Positions 34,507-44,730 of a stretch of DNA of 64,000 nucleotides are shown piece after piece (position 1 is the first letter of the stretch; the number at the start of each line of letters is the position of its first letter). Location: positions 6,226,001 through 6,290,000 of the forward strand of contig CATNEN010000011.1 in the NCBI GenBank assembly GCA_950097015.1. The letters run 5' to 3'. Below the pieces are notes generated by a model. The model was not told the origin of the DNA, did not search any database, and worked only from the letters and a program-made list of their open reading frames with translations. Origin of the DNA: Macrostomum hystrix (taxonomy: Eukaryota; Platyhelminthes; Macrostomidae). The translations under genes were made by a program, and so were the position numbers.

Positions 34507-37500
34507 CTATTTCTTGTGAGGACTGTCGGGAGTCTGAGGACGCATGGACTCCAGCTTGGCGGACACCTCGCTGACGTGGCTGATGTTGGACGCGTTCCTT
34601 GACGCCTCGATCTCACTCCAGCCGTGCGCGTTGGCTGAGGAGCTGACGTTGCCGGCGAGTTTCTGGCGCTCCCTGTCCAGAGCCGAGAGCAGCTTGGAAA
34701 CGCCGGTGTCAGTGTTGCCCGATGGCCGGCCTTCCAGCCAGTAGGTGGTCATCTTGCCCTTTCCCTGGTTTTCGGGTTTCGACATTTTATAATACTGACT
34801 TACATACACTCGAACACTGACTTAAAGACCATAGGGGCCAACCTCCAAGGCACAGTGAGAGTGTACACTGTACACTGTACACTGTACACTGACGATGAGA
34901 AAGTCAGGGCAGATGTACACACCTGTGTGAGCGTATGCCTGCGTACAGTATATGTGTGCATGTGTGCTCAGGAGTCAGCGAGTAGGGCAGAATTGCTTTC
35001 TCGCTGGCTGCGGGTCTAGTGTCAGTAAAAGATGTGCCATTGCCCGCAGCCCTCCTGCAATTATTATTATTATTATAACCATGTTGGCTATTATTGTTTA
35101 TTACACTGTTAATTCTTTTTAATCTATCTACTGTTAATTACTGTTAATTACTATCTACTGGTCTATCTACTGTTAATTACACAAGCTCATGTTGGTACAC
35201 ATTTAACGGCTTGGCGACCGGAAGCCATGCAGTGTTAGGAGTAGGCCTCATTGCTAAAGGACACAAATTTTTCCAGTGGAGTATAGGGAATCGAAACCCC
35301 GATAATAATGGTGACATTATCTACACAGGTAGATAAACGTGCTAAACAAGTAGAACGCATTTCTTCCGCCAACCTTGATATCGACTTCGCCGCGGGGAGC
35401 AGTCTGGTAGACTTTGTACTGGTCCAAGCGAGTTTTCGTAGCTTCACTGATGTGTATCTTCTGGCTAGCGCTGTTCGACTCCATCCGGGATGCCGTGTTC
35501 ACGACGTCGCCGAACAGGCAGTAGCGCGGCAGCTTCAGGCCAACAACCCCAGCTATGACAGTACCGCTATGCATGCCTGGGGTTTGTGCGATGGTTGGTG
35601 TTAAGAAAGCGTCAATCAATCAATCGATCAATCAATCAATCAATCAATCGAAAACCATAACAAGCAGAACTGTTCAAACCCACTGACCAACTCGAATCTT
35701 GATGTGGTTCTTGTTGTCCGACGGGTCGATGATTGAAGTCACAGCCGAGATCATCTCCAGGGCCATCTCGGCCATGATGGCAGCGTGGTACTTGGTCACA
35801 GTCGGGATCCCGGAAGCCACCATGTAGACGTCGTTGACCGTCTCGACTTTGTAGACCCGGTGCTTCTCCGTGAGCTCATCGAAGCAGGCGTAGATTGTGT
35901 TGAGCAGGGAGACAACCTGAGTCGGCGTGATCAGATTGGCAATGTCCTTGAAGCCAGAGACGTCACTAAACTGTATGGTGGCATCCTCGAATGTTGAGCA
36001 AGTGTTGGCGGACGAGCCTTCCGTGCGAATCTTGTCAGCAACCTGGATATATCATTATTTGGCAATTGCTTAAATCTCTTCTAGCAGTTTTTAATGATGA
36101 AAAGCATTTAACACTCAACCGCTGTGACTCGCCTGTTTCGGTATCATCTGGTAGAGCAGCTCGTCCGATCGCTGCCTCTCCTGGTCGAGCTTCTTGAGCG
36201 CCTCCTGGAACCGTTTGCTCTTCTCCTCCTGCTGCTGGAGGGCCAGTTTGAGTTCGGCCTGCTGCTGCTCACCAGCCAGGACCATGTCGCGAGAGGAGTC
36301 ATGCATGCTCAAATCGTTGACAAACAGGCCAGCCTTCTGCATCGTGTCGACGTCCTGCAACTGCGGCGTGCCAAGGAACACGATGGCGTCCCAACCCTCC
36401 ATGTACTTCATCTGGCCACGAAGGCGCAGAGCGCCAGAGATGGAACTCAAACTTTTCTTGTAGCTGTCCTGGTTTGTTGCTCCTGTAAAAAGACATGATG
36501 AACGAATGTTAGGAGTAGTAATGTTTACCGATTAAAGCGCTGATTTCGGTCATAGTGACCACCTCCAGGCGTAGTCTTCAAATGGGCAAAGGCGATATAG
36601 TAGGATGGTAGAAGTGGTGCGAATTTGAGTACCCATTTTTAGAGCTAACAAAGGTCCGTACTTTAAAATTGAGCTCACATTACGCATCAACGATTAGCTG
36701 CTTGTCTGTAAATAAGCTACTCATTTAATCAGTAACTCATTCGAGAGAAACTCACCACTGCCCTTTCGCTTTTTCTCCTCCATTATAAGGCGAAGGGCTT
36801 CGAGATCTTTTTCGTCCAGCTTCTGAATGGCCATGATCTCGAAGACATTGTTAGTGTGCAGCATCACCTTTGACGCAAGTTTTTACAGGACGAATATAAA
36901 TTTATATTTTATTAAATAATCACGGATTACACCCAATTACGCCAGATGTGCTGCCGACAGCCGCAGCTATTGCGCGGCCAATCTGAAGACTGTGTACAGC
37001 TGTTCAGTCCATGGACTGTGGAGACGCCACACCCACCCACAAATTGTTTCAGTGGAGTCGGGAGTCGAACCCCCGACCATTAAGTCGTGAGTCCGACACT
37101 CTAACCACAAGGCTACAACCTCTCCAGCAAGCTACAACATTTAACAAAGTTTTATACTCAGAAACTTTTATCGGAATATTTACAGCGTCCCAGGTGAAGG
37201 GTATCATCGGACGGTTCAGCAGGAAGGCCTCGTTCACCATCTTTCCGACGATGTCTGGCAAAGCGTTCAGCATACCATCGCCAACGTCCACAATAATGAG
37301 GCCGCGGTTGAAGACGATGTTGAATGGGAAAACCTCGAAGAATACTTCGGAACGAACTGGAAATTCGTCTTGCAGTTTCTGAAATGCGACATTCAATTTA
37401 TTATCTGACGTTTATAAGAAGGTTTGAGGGACAAATTCGCGCATTTATTGTAGTCAACACTCCAAGATTCTAGCCTTAAATCCAAGATTGTTGAAGTGCA

Positions 37501-38038
37501 GTCGCATGATGCAGTTGGTCATCTCGGATGACTCCTCCAGGCTGATGATGGTGATGTTAATCTTTGTCTGGTAGAAGGTCTTGCCTATTTCAGTGATCAT
37601 GCCCTGAACGTATGGAGTGTAGCCCTGTCTGCGGGTTCGGTACTGCAGCGTTATGCCCGTGGAGCTCTCGTTCATGCAGAAGAACGACGGCGGTTTGAGC
37701 TTCTTGTAGCTCATGCGCAGGTACTCGTGAAGATTATCCAGCCCGTTGAGAAAGTCGCGAAGGTTGCGACCCAGAACACGAAGGATGCCGTCATAGCCAA
37801 ACTGCGATAGATAATTTACGAAGTACACTCCGTTGGCGTACGTCAGCGTGGTGGCATCGATGTTTAGATTCTTGGAGGCTGTTTCAACGATTCGCGGAAT
37901 AATCGTCTCACTGTAGACTTCATGCGTAGAGAAGCTCTTGACTTCCAAGTTGGCTTTGCGCACCAGAAAGTACCACATGTCCTCGCCATAGTTTTCCTTG
38001 ACAAAACTTCGAAGGCCTTCAAGTAGCAACCCGTACAT
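34507..38038 (-). CDS. Gyc88E: Atypical soluble guanylate cyclase (Gyc-88E/beta-like subunit)
   Basis: Minus-strand exons: about 37475-38038, 37184-37378, 36756-36867, 36133-36482, 35688-36042, 35374-35576, 34507-34764, roughly 678 residues. Order: heme-NO-binding domain (starts MYG, His104 in LDNLHEYL as proximal heme ligand, YxTxR at 133-137 instead of YxSxR), HNOBA domain, signalling helix ([15 protein letters not shown]), class III cyclase domain, short tail beginning [10 protein letters not shown]. Catalytic residues are complete in one chain: metal Asp in FSDVSGF and VNDVYM, guanine-selecting Glu in KVET and Cys in RYCLFGD, and the Asn/Arg of NTASRMES. It converts GTP to cGMP in the cytosol under control of a heme-bound gas; atypical members are often oxygen-responsive. 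Phases close except at the first intron, where AAG|GCTAGA at 37475 is my best guess. A SINE-A lies in the intron at 36868-37183. Confidence 0.9.
34825..35085 (+). repeat. SINE-B body and tail
   Basis: Shares CCAAGGCACAGTGAGAGTGT, GTCAGGGCAGATGTACACA, GTGCTCAGGAGTCAGCG and GCCCTCCTGCAATTATTATT with the full copy at 50687-51042. It contains an extra ACTGTAC tandem and ends in an ATT microsatellite. It lies in the last intron of the cyclase gene. Confidence 0.8.
36941..37123 (-). repeat. SINE-A in a cyclase intron
   Basis: On the minus strand: head GTTGTAGCCTTGTGGTTAGA, B box GGTCGGGGGTTCGACTCC, body words AGTCCATGGACTGAACAG and GCGCAATAGCTGCGGCTGTC. Internally shortened compared with 51047-51317. 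Confidence 0.8.
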
Positions 38039-38722
38039 TGTTCAGGCCTTTTGACAGGTCTCAAAATATTAGTACTCACGGAGAGATGGGTTAGAATGCT
38101 TCGTTCTTACACTTTCAAAGGTGAAAGAAATTCTGTGTTTAAATGCATTCAGCCTCGTCACCATGACAACGAACTCGTTAGCCGCCACACAAGCAATCGT
38201 GTACCAATTATCCATTGCGATTGAATGTTCCAAGCACAACTGCCTCTTCACACTGAGTTGTATTTGGTAGTTAGAAACGTGAGCTAAAGATTTTACGCAA
38301 AGAGATCATTAATGATTGAAACAGTGAAACTTGCAAACAATGAATAGGAAATGAAAGAAGAACAACGGCTCTCATCATTAGCAACAATACACACAAGACA
38401 AGAAGCTACTTGTCACAGAGCATTTCTTGCGCCATCAAGACACCGGTGTCCAAACTAAGACGGATCGTTTTTTATTATTCTCTTTCTTTCTCCATTTCTC
38501 TCCCTCTCGTTTAACTCCATTGTAAGTAAAAATTACACATGTAGGCTCCTACTTCTCTCAAAAATGTTTCTCACCACAATTTAGTTTGCCTTTCCTAACT
38601 GTTGCTAGGAAACTATCAAAAAGTTTTGATAGAAGTCAAATATGTCAAATATTTGCCAAATATACTAAAAATGAAAATCTTGCTTGCTTGCTTGGTTGTA
38701 GATAAGGACACATTCAGCTTTC
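38039..38722. other. Upstream region of the cyclase gene
   Basis: Should hold the minus-strand promoter and 5' untranslated region; no specific element assigned. The right edge is the mariner target site. Confidence 0.3.
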
Positions 38723-38724
38723 TA

Positions 38725-40069
38725 CGAGGTGCATTCAAAAAGTTCTTTTCGGTCCTTTGGCATTGTTTTGTAAATGACACACAGATCAAAATTTTTTCGA
38801 ATGCTGCAAGTTAAGTTTATGGCCTAAACCTTCCTGAGTTTTTAAGCCTTAGCTGGTGACTGTGTCTGAGCTACAAGCAATTTTTTAAGCTACCCTTCTA
38901 TTTCTTGGCCATGGCAGAATCTTTTTCAAAGCAAGACGTTCGGAGCTTGATGAAGTTCCAATTCCTGCAAGGAAAGAAACCTCCGGAGATGTTTAGAGAG
39001 CTTCAGCAAGTGTTTGGTGACAGTGCACCAACTGAACAGACTGTTCGAAAGTGGTTCCGGTTGTTCGCTGAAGGCAGAGAGAGCGTCGAGGACAACGAAC
39101 GCTCTGGAAGACCGATGACTGCCACCAACGAGACCGTGGTGAAGAAAGTGCAGGAGCTCCTGGATGATGATCGCAGACTGACTTGCGAAGAGCTGTCAGA
39201 AGATGTCGGAGTGTCAGTTGGCAGTGTGCACACCATTCTGACAGAGCGTCTCAACCTGCAGAAGAAATTCAGCAAGTGGGTGCCACACCTGCTGACAGGT
39301 GAGCAGACGATGCAACGTGCTCTGGCCGCCACCAACCACCTGCGCCGTTTCCAGCGAGAAGGAGAGAATTTTCTTTCGAGAATCGTTGCCGGAGATGAAA
39401 CATGGGTTTATAGCTGGGATCCGGAGACAAAGGCCCAGTCTGCTGAATGGCTTCCAGCCGATTCTCCAAGACCTCAGAAGGCCATCAGGAAGCAGGGTGC
39501 ATTGAAGATCATGCACGTCATGTTTTTTGATGTCCAGGGAATTCTGCTGAACTGGGCAGTCCCACATGGAACAACTGTGAATGGGGACTATTATAGATGG
39601 ATTCTGCAAGAGAAGCTGCGCCCGGCGATTCGAAAGAAGCGCCCTGGTTTGCTGGAGTCTGGTGTGATCTTGCTGCATGACAATGCGCCGGCTCATCGCA
39701 AGCACAATGTTGTCGAACTCCTGAGCGGTTGGGGCTGGGAAGTGCTGCAACATCCGCCCTACTCGCCCGATTTGTCACCCTGTGACTTCTTCCTATTCCC
39801 ATCTGTGAAGAAGCACCTTCGGGGCATTCGATTCGACAGCGTCGAGCACATCAAAGCTGCTTGCCAAGGTGCGGTGCGTGAAACGGACGCGAGAGGCGTG
39901 GGTACTGGAATCAGAGGTCTGGTGCATCGCTGGCAGAAGTGCAAGGACATTGGCGGTGAATATGTTGAGTGACCGAATGACATTGAATGACCTAAACATG
40001 TTTTCATTGTTCCATACGTTTTTGTTAATTTTTGCTGAGCACCGAAAAGAACTTTTTGAATGCACCTCG
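38725..40069 (+). mobile_element. Complete mariner transposon (1345 bp)
   Basis: The inverted repeats are 29 bp and match perfectly: 38725-38753 and 40041-40069, starting CGAGGTGCATTC at each outer end. TA dinucleotides flank both ends (38723-38724 and 40070-40071), the expected Tc1/mariner target duplication. The transposase frame between them is undamaged. Perfect ends plus an open frame suggest a recent insertion. It lies in the intergenic stretch between the cyclase start and the 679-residue gene. Confidence 0.96.
38911..39972 (+). CDS. Mariner transposase, DD34D
   Basis: 353 residues from ATG 38911; an in-frame TTG two codons upstream is not the start. N-terminal paired-like helix-turn-helix region (about 1-110, including GRPMT), linker WVPHLLT at 123-129, then the catalytic domain. 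The triad is Asp162 (GDETW), Asp257 (HDNAPAH) and Asp292 (YSPDLSPCDFF), with 34 residues between the last two, the mariner spacing. The length matches full mariner enzymes (about 345-355). It cuts and pastes DNA into TA sites. All key residues are present, so the copy may be active. The terminal sequence resembles the cecropia-type group; exact subfamily is not settled. Confidence 0.97.
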   Translation: MAESFSKQDVRSLMKFQFLQGKKPPEMFRELQQVFGDSAPTEQTVRKWFRLFAEGRESVEDNERSGRPMTATNETVVKKVQELLDDDRRLTCEELSEDVGVSVGSVHTILTERLNLQKKFSKWVPHLLTGEQTMQRALAATNHLRRFQREGENFLSRIVAGDETWVYSWDPETKAQSAEWLPADSPRPQKAIRKQGALKIMHVMFFDVQGILLNWAVPHGTTVNGDYYRWILQEKLRPAIRKKRPGLLESGVILLHDNAPAHRKHNVVELLSGWGWEVLQHPPYSPDLSPCDFFLFPSVKKHLRGIRFDSVEHIKAACQGAVRETDARGVGTGIRGLVHRWQKCKDIGGEYVE

Positions 40070-40149
40070 TAAATGTGTTTAACAGTTTTCTAAATGTGTC
40101 CAACAGTTTTTAACAGGAGATATTTGTTGCCTGCTTGGCCGGATAAAAT

Positions 40150-40375
40150 CACACATTGTTGTACATCTGCCCTGACTTTCTCATCTTCGGGCAGTGTGCA
40201 CTCTCACTGTGCCTTGGAGTTTGGCCTTCAATGGCGTAAATTGCACGACAAGCCCCCAAGCCTTCTTTCTGTCCGCAGTTGCGCTGCGACGACTACGGCC
40301 TCACTGCGGAATCGAGCTCAGGGACCTTGGTGCCAGGCCAGTGTCATAACCACTCTGCTATTGAACCCCTCATGA
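40150..40375 (-). repeat. SINE-B copy
   Basis: On the minus strand: CACCAAGGTCCCTGAGCTCG, CCAAGGCACAGTGAGAG and GTCAGGGCAGATGTACA words. It starts about 80 bp beyond the right end of mariner. Confidence 0.75.
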
Positions 40376-40769
40376 GCAGAACATCTTTCATATTTAACAG
40401 AGCTCTCGTAAAATCGTTACACTTAACTGACATAACAATAAAAATCAATGAGAAAACTAAAAAAACATTAAAAAAGTAAAGAACCGTTTGCCTGAAATTA
40501 TTTAGCCGCATCGTTTTTGCAGCCCACTTAGCCAGAAAGTTTACTTGCAATGTTTTTTTAAAAAGGACTGAAAAACTTTTCAATCTCTATATTGAGAAGG
40601 CGTGCCTACTGATATGCGAGGTTAAGCATGTAAAAAGGTATTGGTCGCTTGTTTTTTGCAGACTCAATAATGTCGGCAATCGTTAGAAATTAGAGTTAAA
40701 AATGAAAACCATTTTCCCAGTCGGAGACAGAACTCAATGCATGCAGTTAGATTTGATGCTTAGCAATGG
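40376..40769. other. 3' flank of the 679-residue gene
   Basis: AT-rich, no gene seen. Confidence 0.3.
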
Positions 40770-43655
40770 CTAAGGCAGGCGTGTGGGCACATCGCGGCTT
40801 TCCTTCTCGTTCTGACTGAGAGTTTTCGACTCGTCCAGAATAAGTTTTGGCCTGCCAACACCGTATCGAAATGTCTGGCCGAAGACGCAGGCGTAGCGAA
40901 AGTCGATCTCTTGGCGCGTGAACAGCTTGATGTGCTGAGCCTCGTCCATGGCCTTCTTCATCATGTCCGACTTGCTGGAGTCCACTGCCTCCTCTTCGGC
41001 CTGAGTAACTTCCACCATTTTATCCGTCTGCCTGGCGAACATGATGATGGAACCGGCGCTGCCCATTGACGATGTGCAAGACATGCCCTCGCCGCCCTCA
41101 CCAGTCATGATGCGCATGGACATGAAGCGCTTTCGCTGCACCAGGAATTCGGCTATCTCGTCAATCGAGCACGGACGCTCATCGCACACTGAGTCTCTTC
41201 GACGCCAAAATTTCGGCGAGAACATGTCAGATAGCTGCGGAATGGAGTACAGTTTGGTGAGCAGCATTGGCGCCTTCTTCATCACTCGCATCACACTGCT
41301 TGATTGCAGGCCGGGCACACAGTTAGCTACACAGGTAAGTCCGAAGAAGGTGTCGTAGAAGCTGTAGCTGAGCAGCGGCTCAATGAACTGGCTGGAAGCT
41401 AGCACGTCGATCAAGATACGGCAGATTCGATCGATCACGTTGGCTGGAAAGTTTTTGATCATGCAGTTTTGCAGGATGCCAAATAGCAGCGAGATGCAGT
41501 TGAGAATGTCGAATCGATGGTACCAGCACACCATGTGCGGCTTGCAGGCAATGGCCGACCAGTTCTGTTCGCGCAGTACAACGAGTTTCGGTTTCTCACA
41601 ATCAACATCAAGCTCTTCAGGTACATGCATGTTGACAATCTCGTAGATCTGAAACAGCAACGGATCCTTGTGCCAGGATGCCTCAACGCAGCGCGGGTGA
41701 CAGCTAAAGTAGCGATTTCTCAAAAACGTCTCAAGCACAGTCAGAATCTGGCTCAGAGTTGTCAGGTACTCGTAATCATAATAGTATGTGTACATGAGGA
41801 ATCGTCGAGCGGCAGAGATGGCATGCGGAATGACTGGCCTGGCTGGCTTGTTCTCAAATACATTCACGTAGTCGCTAGGCATAGACGGCTCCTTGTCGTG
41901 CAGAAGCTTTCTACCGGCGTACATGCCGTAACTATTGGCGTCGTGATAGTTCTCCGGGGTGAGCTTTTTCAGTTCAAAGTATTCCAGCATCACCTGACCC
42001 ATCTCTTTGAGTTCGAAAAGTTTAAATTGTCCCGAGTGGGCAGAAATCATCTCCTGAGTGATGCGCGCCAGCTGCAGGTTTGGACGTCGTTTCAGTACAT
42101 TGCGACAGACGTCAACCCAGTCAAGGAACGGCGTGATGTACTGGTAGTAGCGACGTCTGTGGGTACATTCGGAGATGGGGCTTGCTTTCAGGTAACAGTG
42201 TACAGTTTTTAGTACACTTTCTTAGCGCCTCCTCCTAATTTGATAGGAAAAAATGAGATTTACTTTTCTGATCAAGTAAATCAATGACCGCAACAAAGAA
42301 TGAAATAATTTATATCTTTTAGTTACTGATCATAATTATAGGTATGATTAAATAATTTTTGCAGAAGGACTGCGGGCAATGGCACATCATTTGGTGACAC
42401 TAGACCCGCAGCCAGCGAGGAGGCAATTCTGCCCATTTCGCTGACTCCTGAGCACACACGCACACAGATACTGTACACAGGCACAAGCTCACACATCTGC
42501 CCTGACTTTCTACTACTTGTCAGGCAGTGTACACTTCACCTGTGCCTTGTGGAGGTTGGCCCTCAAGGATGTAAATTGCATGAATAGTCCAAAACGTTCT
42601 CTCCACGACTGCGCCTTACTGCAATACTAGAATATGGCATTTACCGGTACACGAGCTTGGAGGGATCGCCAGGACACCACTTGATTTCCAGCAGGTGAGG
42701 AATAGCTGCGTAAGCCTCTCGCTTTAAAATGATATAATCAAAGTGAAACACCAAAATGTCTCCAGTGGTAGCATCGTTAACAAATGCGGCATAGCTGTTC
42801 TGGCTGTAGTTGATCATCGGCTTGTGAAATTTCTTCTGTTTGGCAATGATCTTCAGCGCGTTGTAATGGCGAAGATAAATTGCTATGCCAAAAGAATTGA
42901 AGAACAGCTGAACCTTGGCTGAGGGTCAGAATCGGTGGTTGATGTTGTTTGCTTAATTCCAATCTATAATGATTTCCATGTTGCAAGCACTTCAAGACTT
43001 AACAAATCAATACTTTAAGACGTCCTTACGTCGGTATACTTACATCTCATGGATCTTTAATTCTTTGAAACCTACCTTTGATTTTATACCTAAACTGTAA
43101 TCCGGTTGCACCCTGATTGGGACTAGACTCCATTTATTCAATATTATTCGCGAACACCTTAGATATAATCTCATCTCGATTTTTATGATGCACGTTTTAC
43201 GCAAAAAAAGTATTGAACTTTCTAAGAAACAAAACAATGGAACTATAATCTCGGACAGTTCTCAAGCAGCACTCACAGTTAAACATTGGCCTCTCAATCA
43301 GGTTGTTCTTCAGATACCTAGACGGCTGATCCTGCAGCTGGTAATACTGCTCAGTCTCGAACATAATCCTGGTGCGGCCCTGTTTCAGTAACCTCATCAG
43401 CCTGAAGTCCGAGCTATCCCCGAGAACATTCAGTATCCACTTGGTGTTGCAGTGACTTGAGCTAAAGAACCCCTCGGGTACTCCGATAGCGTGGCTGTTA
43501 TCCCAGCCTTGTTGCATGATCCTCGGCAAGTTCACAAAAGCTTTCGGGTACTCGTCCTTGTCTTCGATATCTTTAGACTGCATATTTACGATTTCTTTGC
43601 TGCACTTCCACTCCGACTCCATGATCTGACCCATTGTGGAGTTTTTGTGGGCCAT
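40770..43655 (-). CDS. Unknown 679-residue protein, probably helical-repeat
   Basis: Three exons whose phases close exactly: 43277-43655 (donor AACT|GTGAGT), 42645-42918 (acceptor CCTCAG|CC, donor CG|GTAAAT), 40770-42156 (acceptor CCCACAG|AC). Together 2040 bases, 679 residues from ATG 43655. I do not recognise the family. The middle (about 380-530) has amphipathic helices with regularly spaced Leu/Ile/Cys, for example FDILNCISLLFGILQ and RICRILIDVL, suggesting ARM/HEAT-like helical repeats. The C-terminal part is charged and Ser-rich. No signal peptide and no confident membrane span, so a soluble cytosolic protein is likely. Intron 2 carries a SINE-B. The coding sequence reads as ordinary conserved-looking protein without stops, which is the main support for the gene; function is open. 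Confidence 0.8.
42362..42640 (-). repeat. SINE-B in intron 2 of the 679-residue gene
   Basis: On the minus strand: CCAACCTCCACAAGGCACAG, GTCAGGGCAGATGTGTGAG, CAGGAGTCAGCGAAATGGGC, GACTGCGGGCAATGGCACAT-type tail words. The head is degraded. Confidence 0.75.
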
Positions 43656-43937
43656 TTTTTTTCGATCACCGTAGCTAATTTCTCAGTGCTGCCAAAACCA
43701 AGCTATGAGTTGGAGTTTAATAATATTTTTTCGTCAAAGCTATCTGAAGTGTGCTTGCTTCGTATCATTTAGGCACTGTACTACTTACTTAATATTTGTT
43801 TAACGTTTAAAGAGCCACATTTCAGCGAGTTTATGGCCATAGACAGATTTTTTTAACTAGTGAAGTTAAGTTATTTGTATTTTGTACTTTGAGAAAATAA
43901 AACTCTTCACATTTTCATTCGGAAAGAATGAGAGTGA
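43656..43937. other. Upstream region of the 679-residue gene
   Basis: Likely minus-strand promoter region; no element assigned. Confidence 0.25.
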
Positions 43938-44448
43938 AAGAATGAAGCAGGCAGAGAGCGGAATGAAGCAGGCAGAGAGCGGAATGAAGCAGGCAGAGAG
44001 CGGAATGAAGCAGGCAGAGAGCGGAATGAAGCAGGCAGAGAGCGGAATGAAGCAGGCAGAGAGCGGAATGAAGCAGGCAGAGAGCGGAATGAAGCAGGCA
44101 GAGAGCGGAATGAAGCAGGCAGAGAGCGGAATGAAGCAGGCAGAGAGCGGAATGAAGCAGGCAGAGAGCGGAATGAAGCAGGCAGAGAGCGGAATGAAGC
44201 AGGCAGAGAGCGGAATGAAGCAGGCAGAGAGCGGAATGAAGCAGGCAGAGAGCGGAATAAAGCAGGCAGAGAGCGGAATGAAGCAGGCAGAGAGCGGAAT
44301 GAAGCAGGCAGAGAGCGGAATGAAGCAGGCAGAGAGCGGAATGAAGCAGGCAGAGAGCGGAATGAAGCAGGCAGAGAGCGGAATGAAGCAGGCAGAGAGC
44401 GGAATGAAGCAGGCAGAGAGCGGAATGAAGCAGGCAGAGGCAGGAAAT
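43938..44448. repeat. Perfect 21 bp array, ~24 copies (MKQAESG frame)
   Basis: The unit ATGAAGCAGGCAGAGAGCGG plus A is repeated with almost no variation; one copy near 44259 has ATAAAG. The unit is a multiple of three, so each frame gives a 7-residue repeat, open on the plus strand and in two minus frames. No splice sites, flanking coding sequence or family support translation. Confidence 0.97.
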
Positions 44449-44730
44449 CACTAATTAACACCCTCATACCTCACAGAGTCGGAATGCGCACTGATTGGAA
44501 CCATGCAACATACTTCTACACAAAAAAACTTTTCTTTTAATTCAAGTGCTTTGTCACTTGATTAAAAACTTTCATTTTGAATACTCAAGAGTTCAGAATG
44601 GATGCGAAAAAACGCGAAGTGAAAAAACTGGAACGTGCAGTAGTTAAATCGTTTTTCTTATTTTTATGAAAAGTCTTCACTCTACAAGCTACAATGGTCA
44701 GTTACACGCAATTGTATATGAGTACTGGTC

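Noticed and set aside
38069-38251. Possible N-terminal exon of the cyclase (MDNWYTIACVAANEF)
   Set aside because: The cyclase starts with the family-typical MYG at 38038, with an in-frame TGA just upstream.
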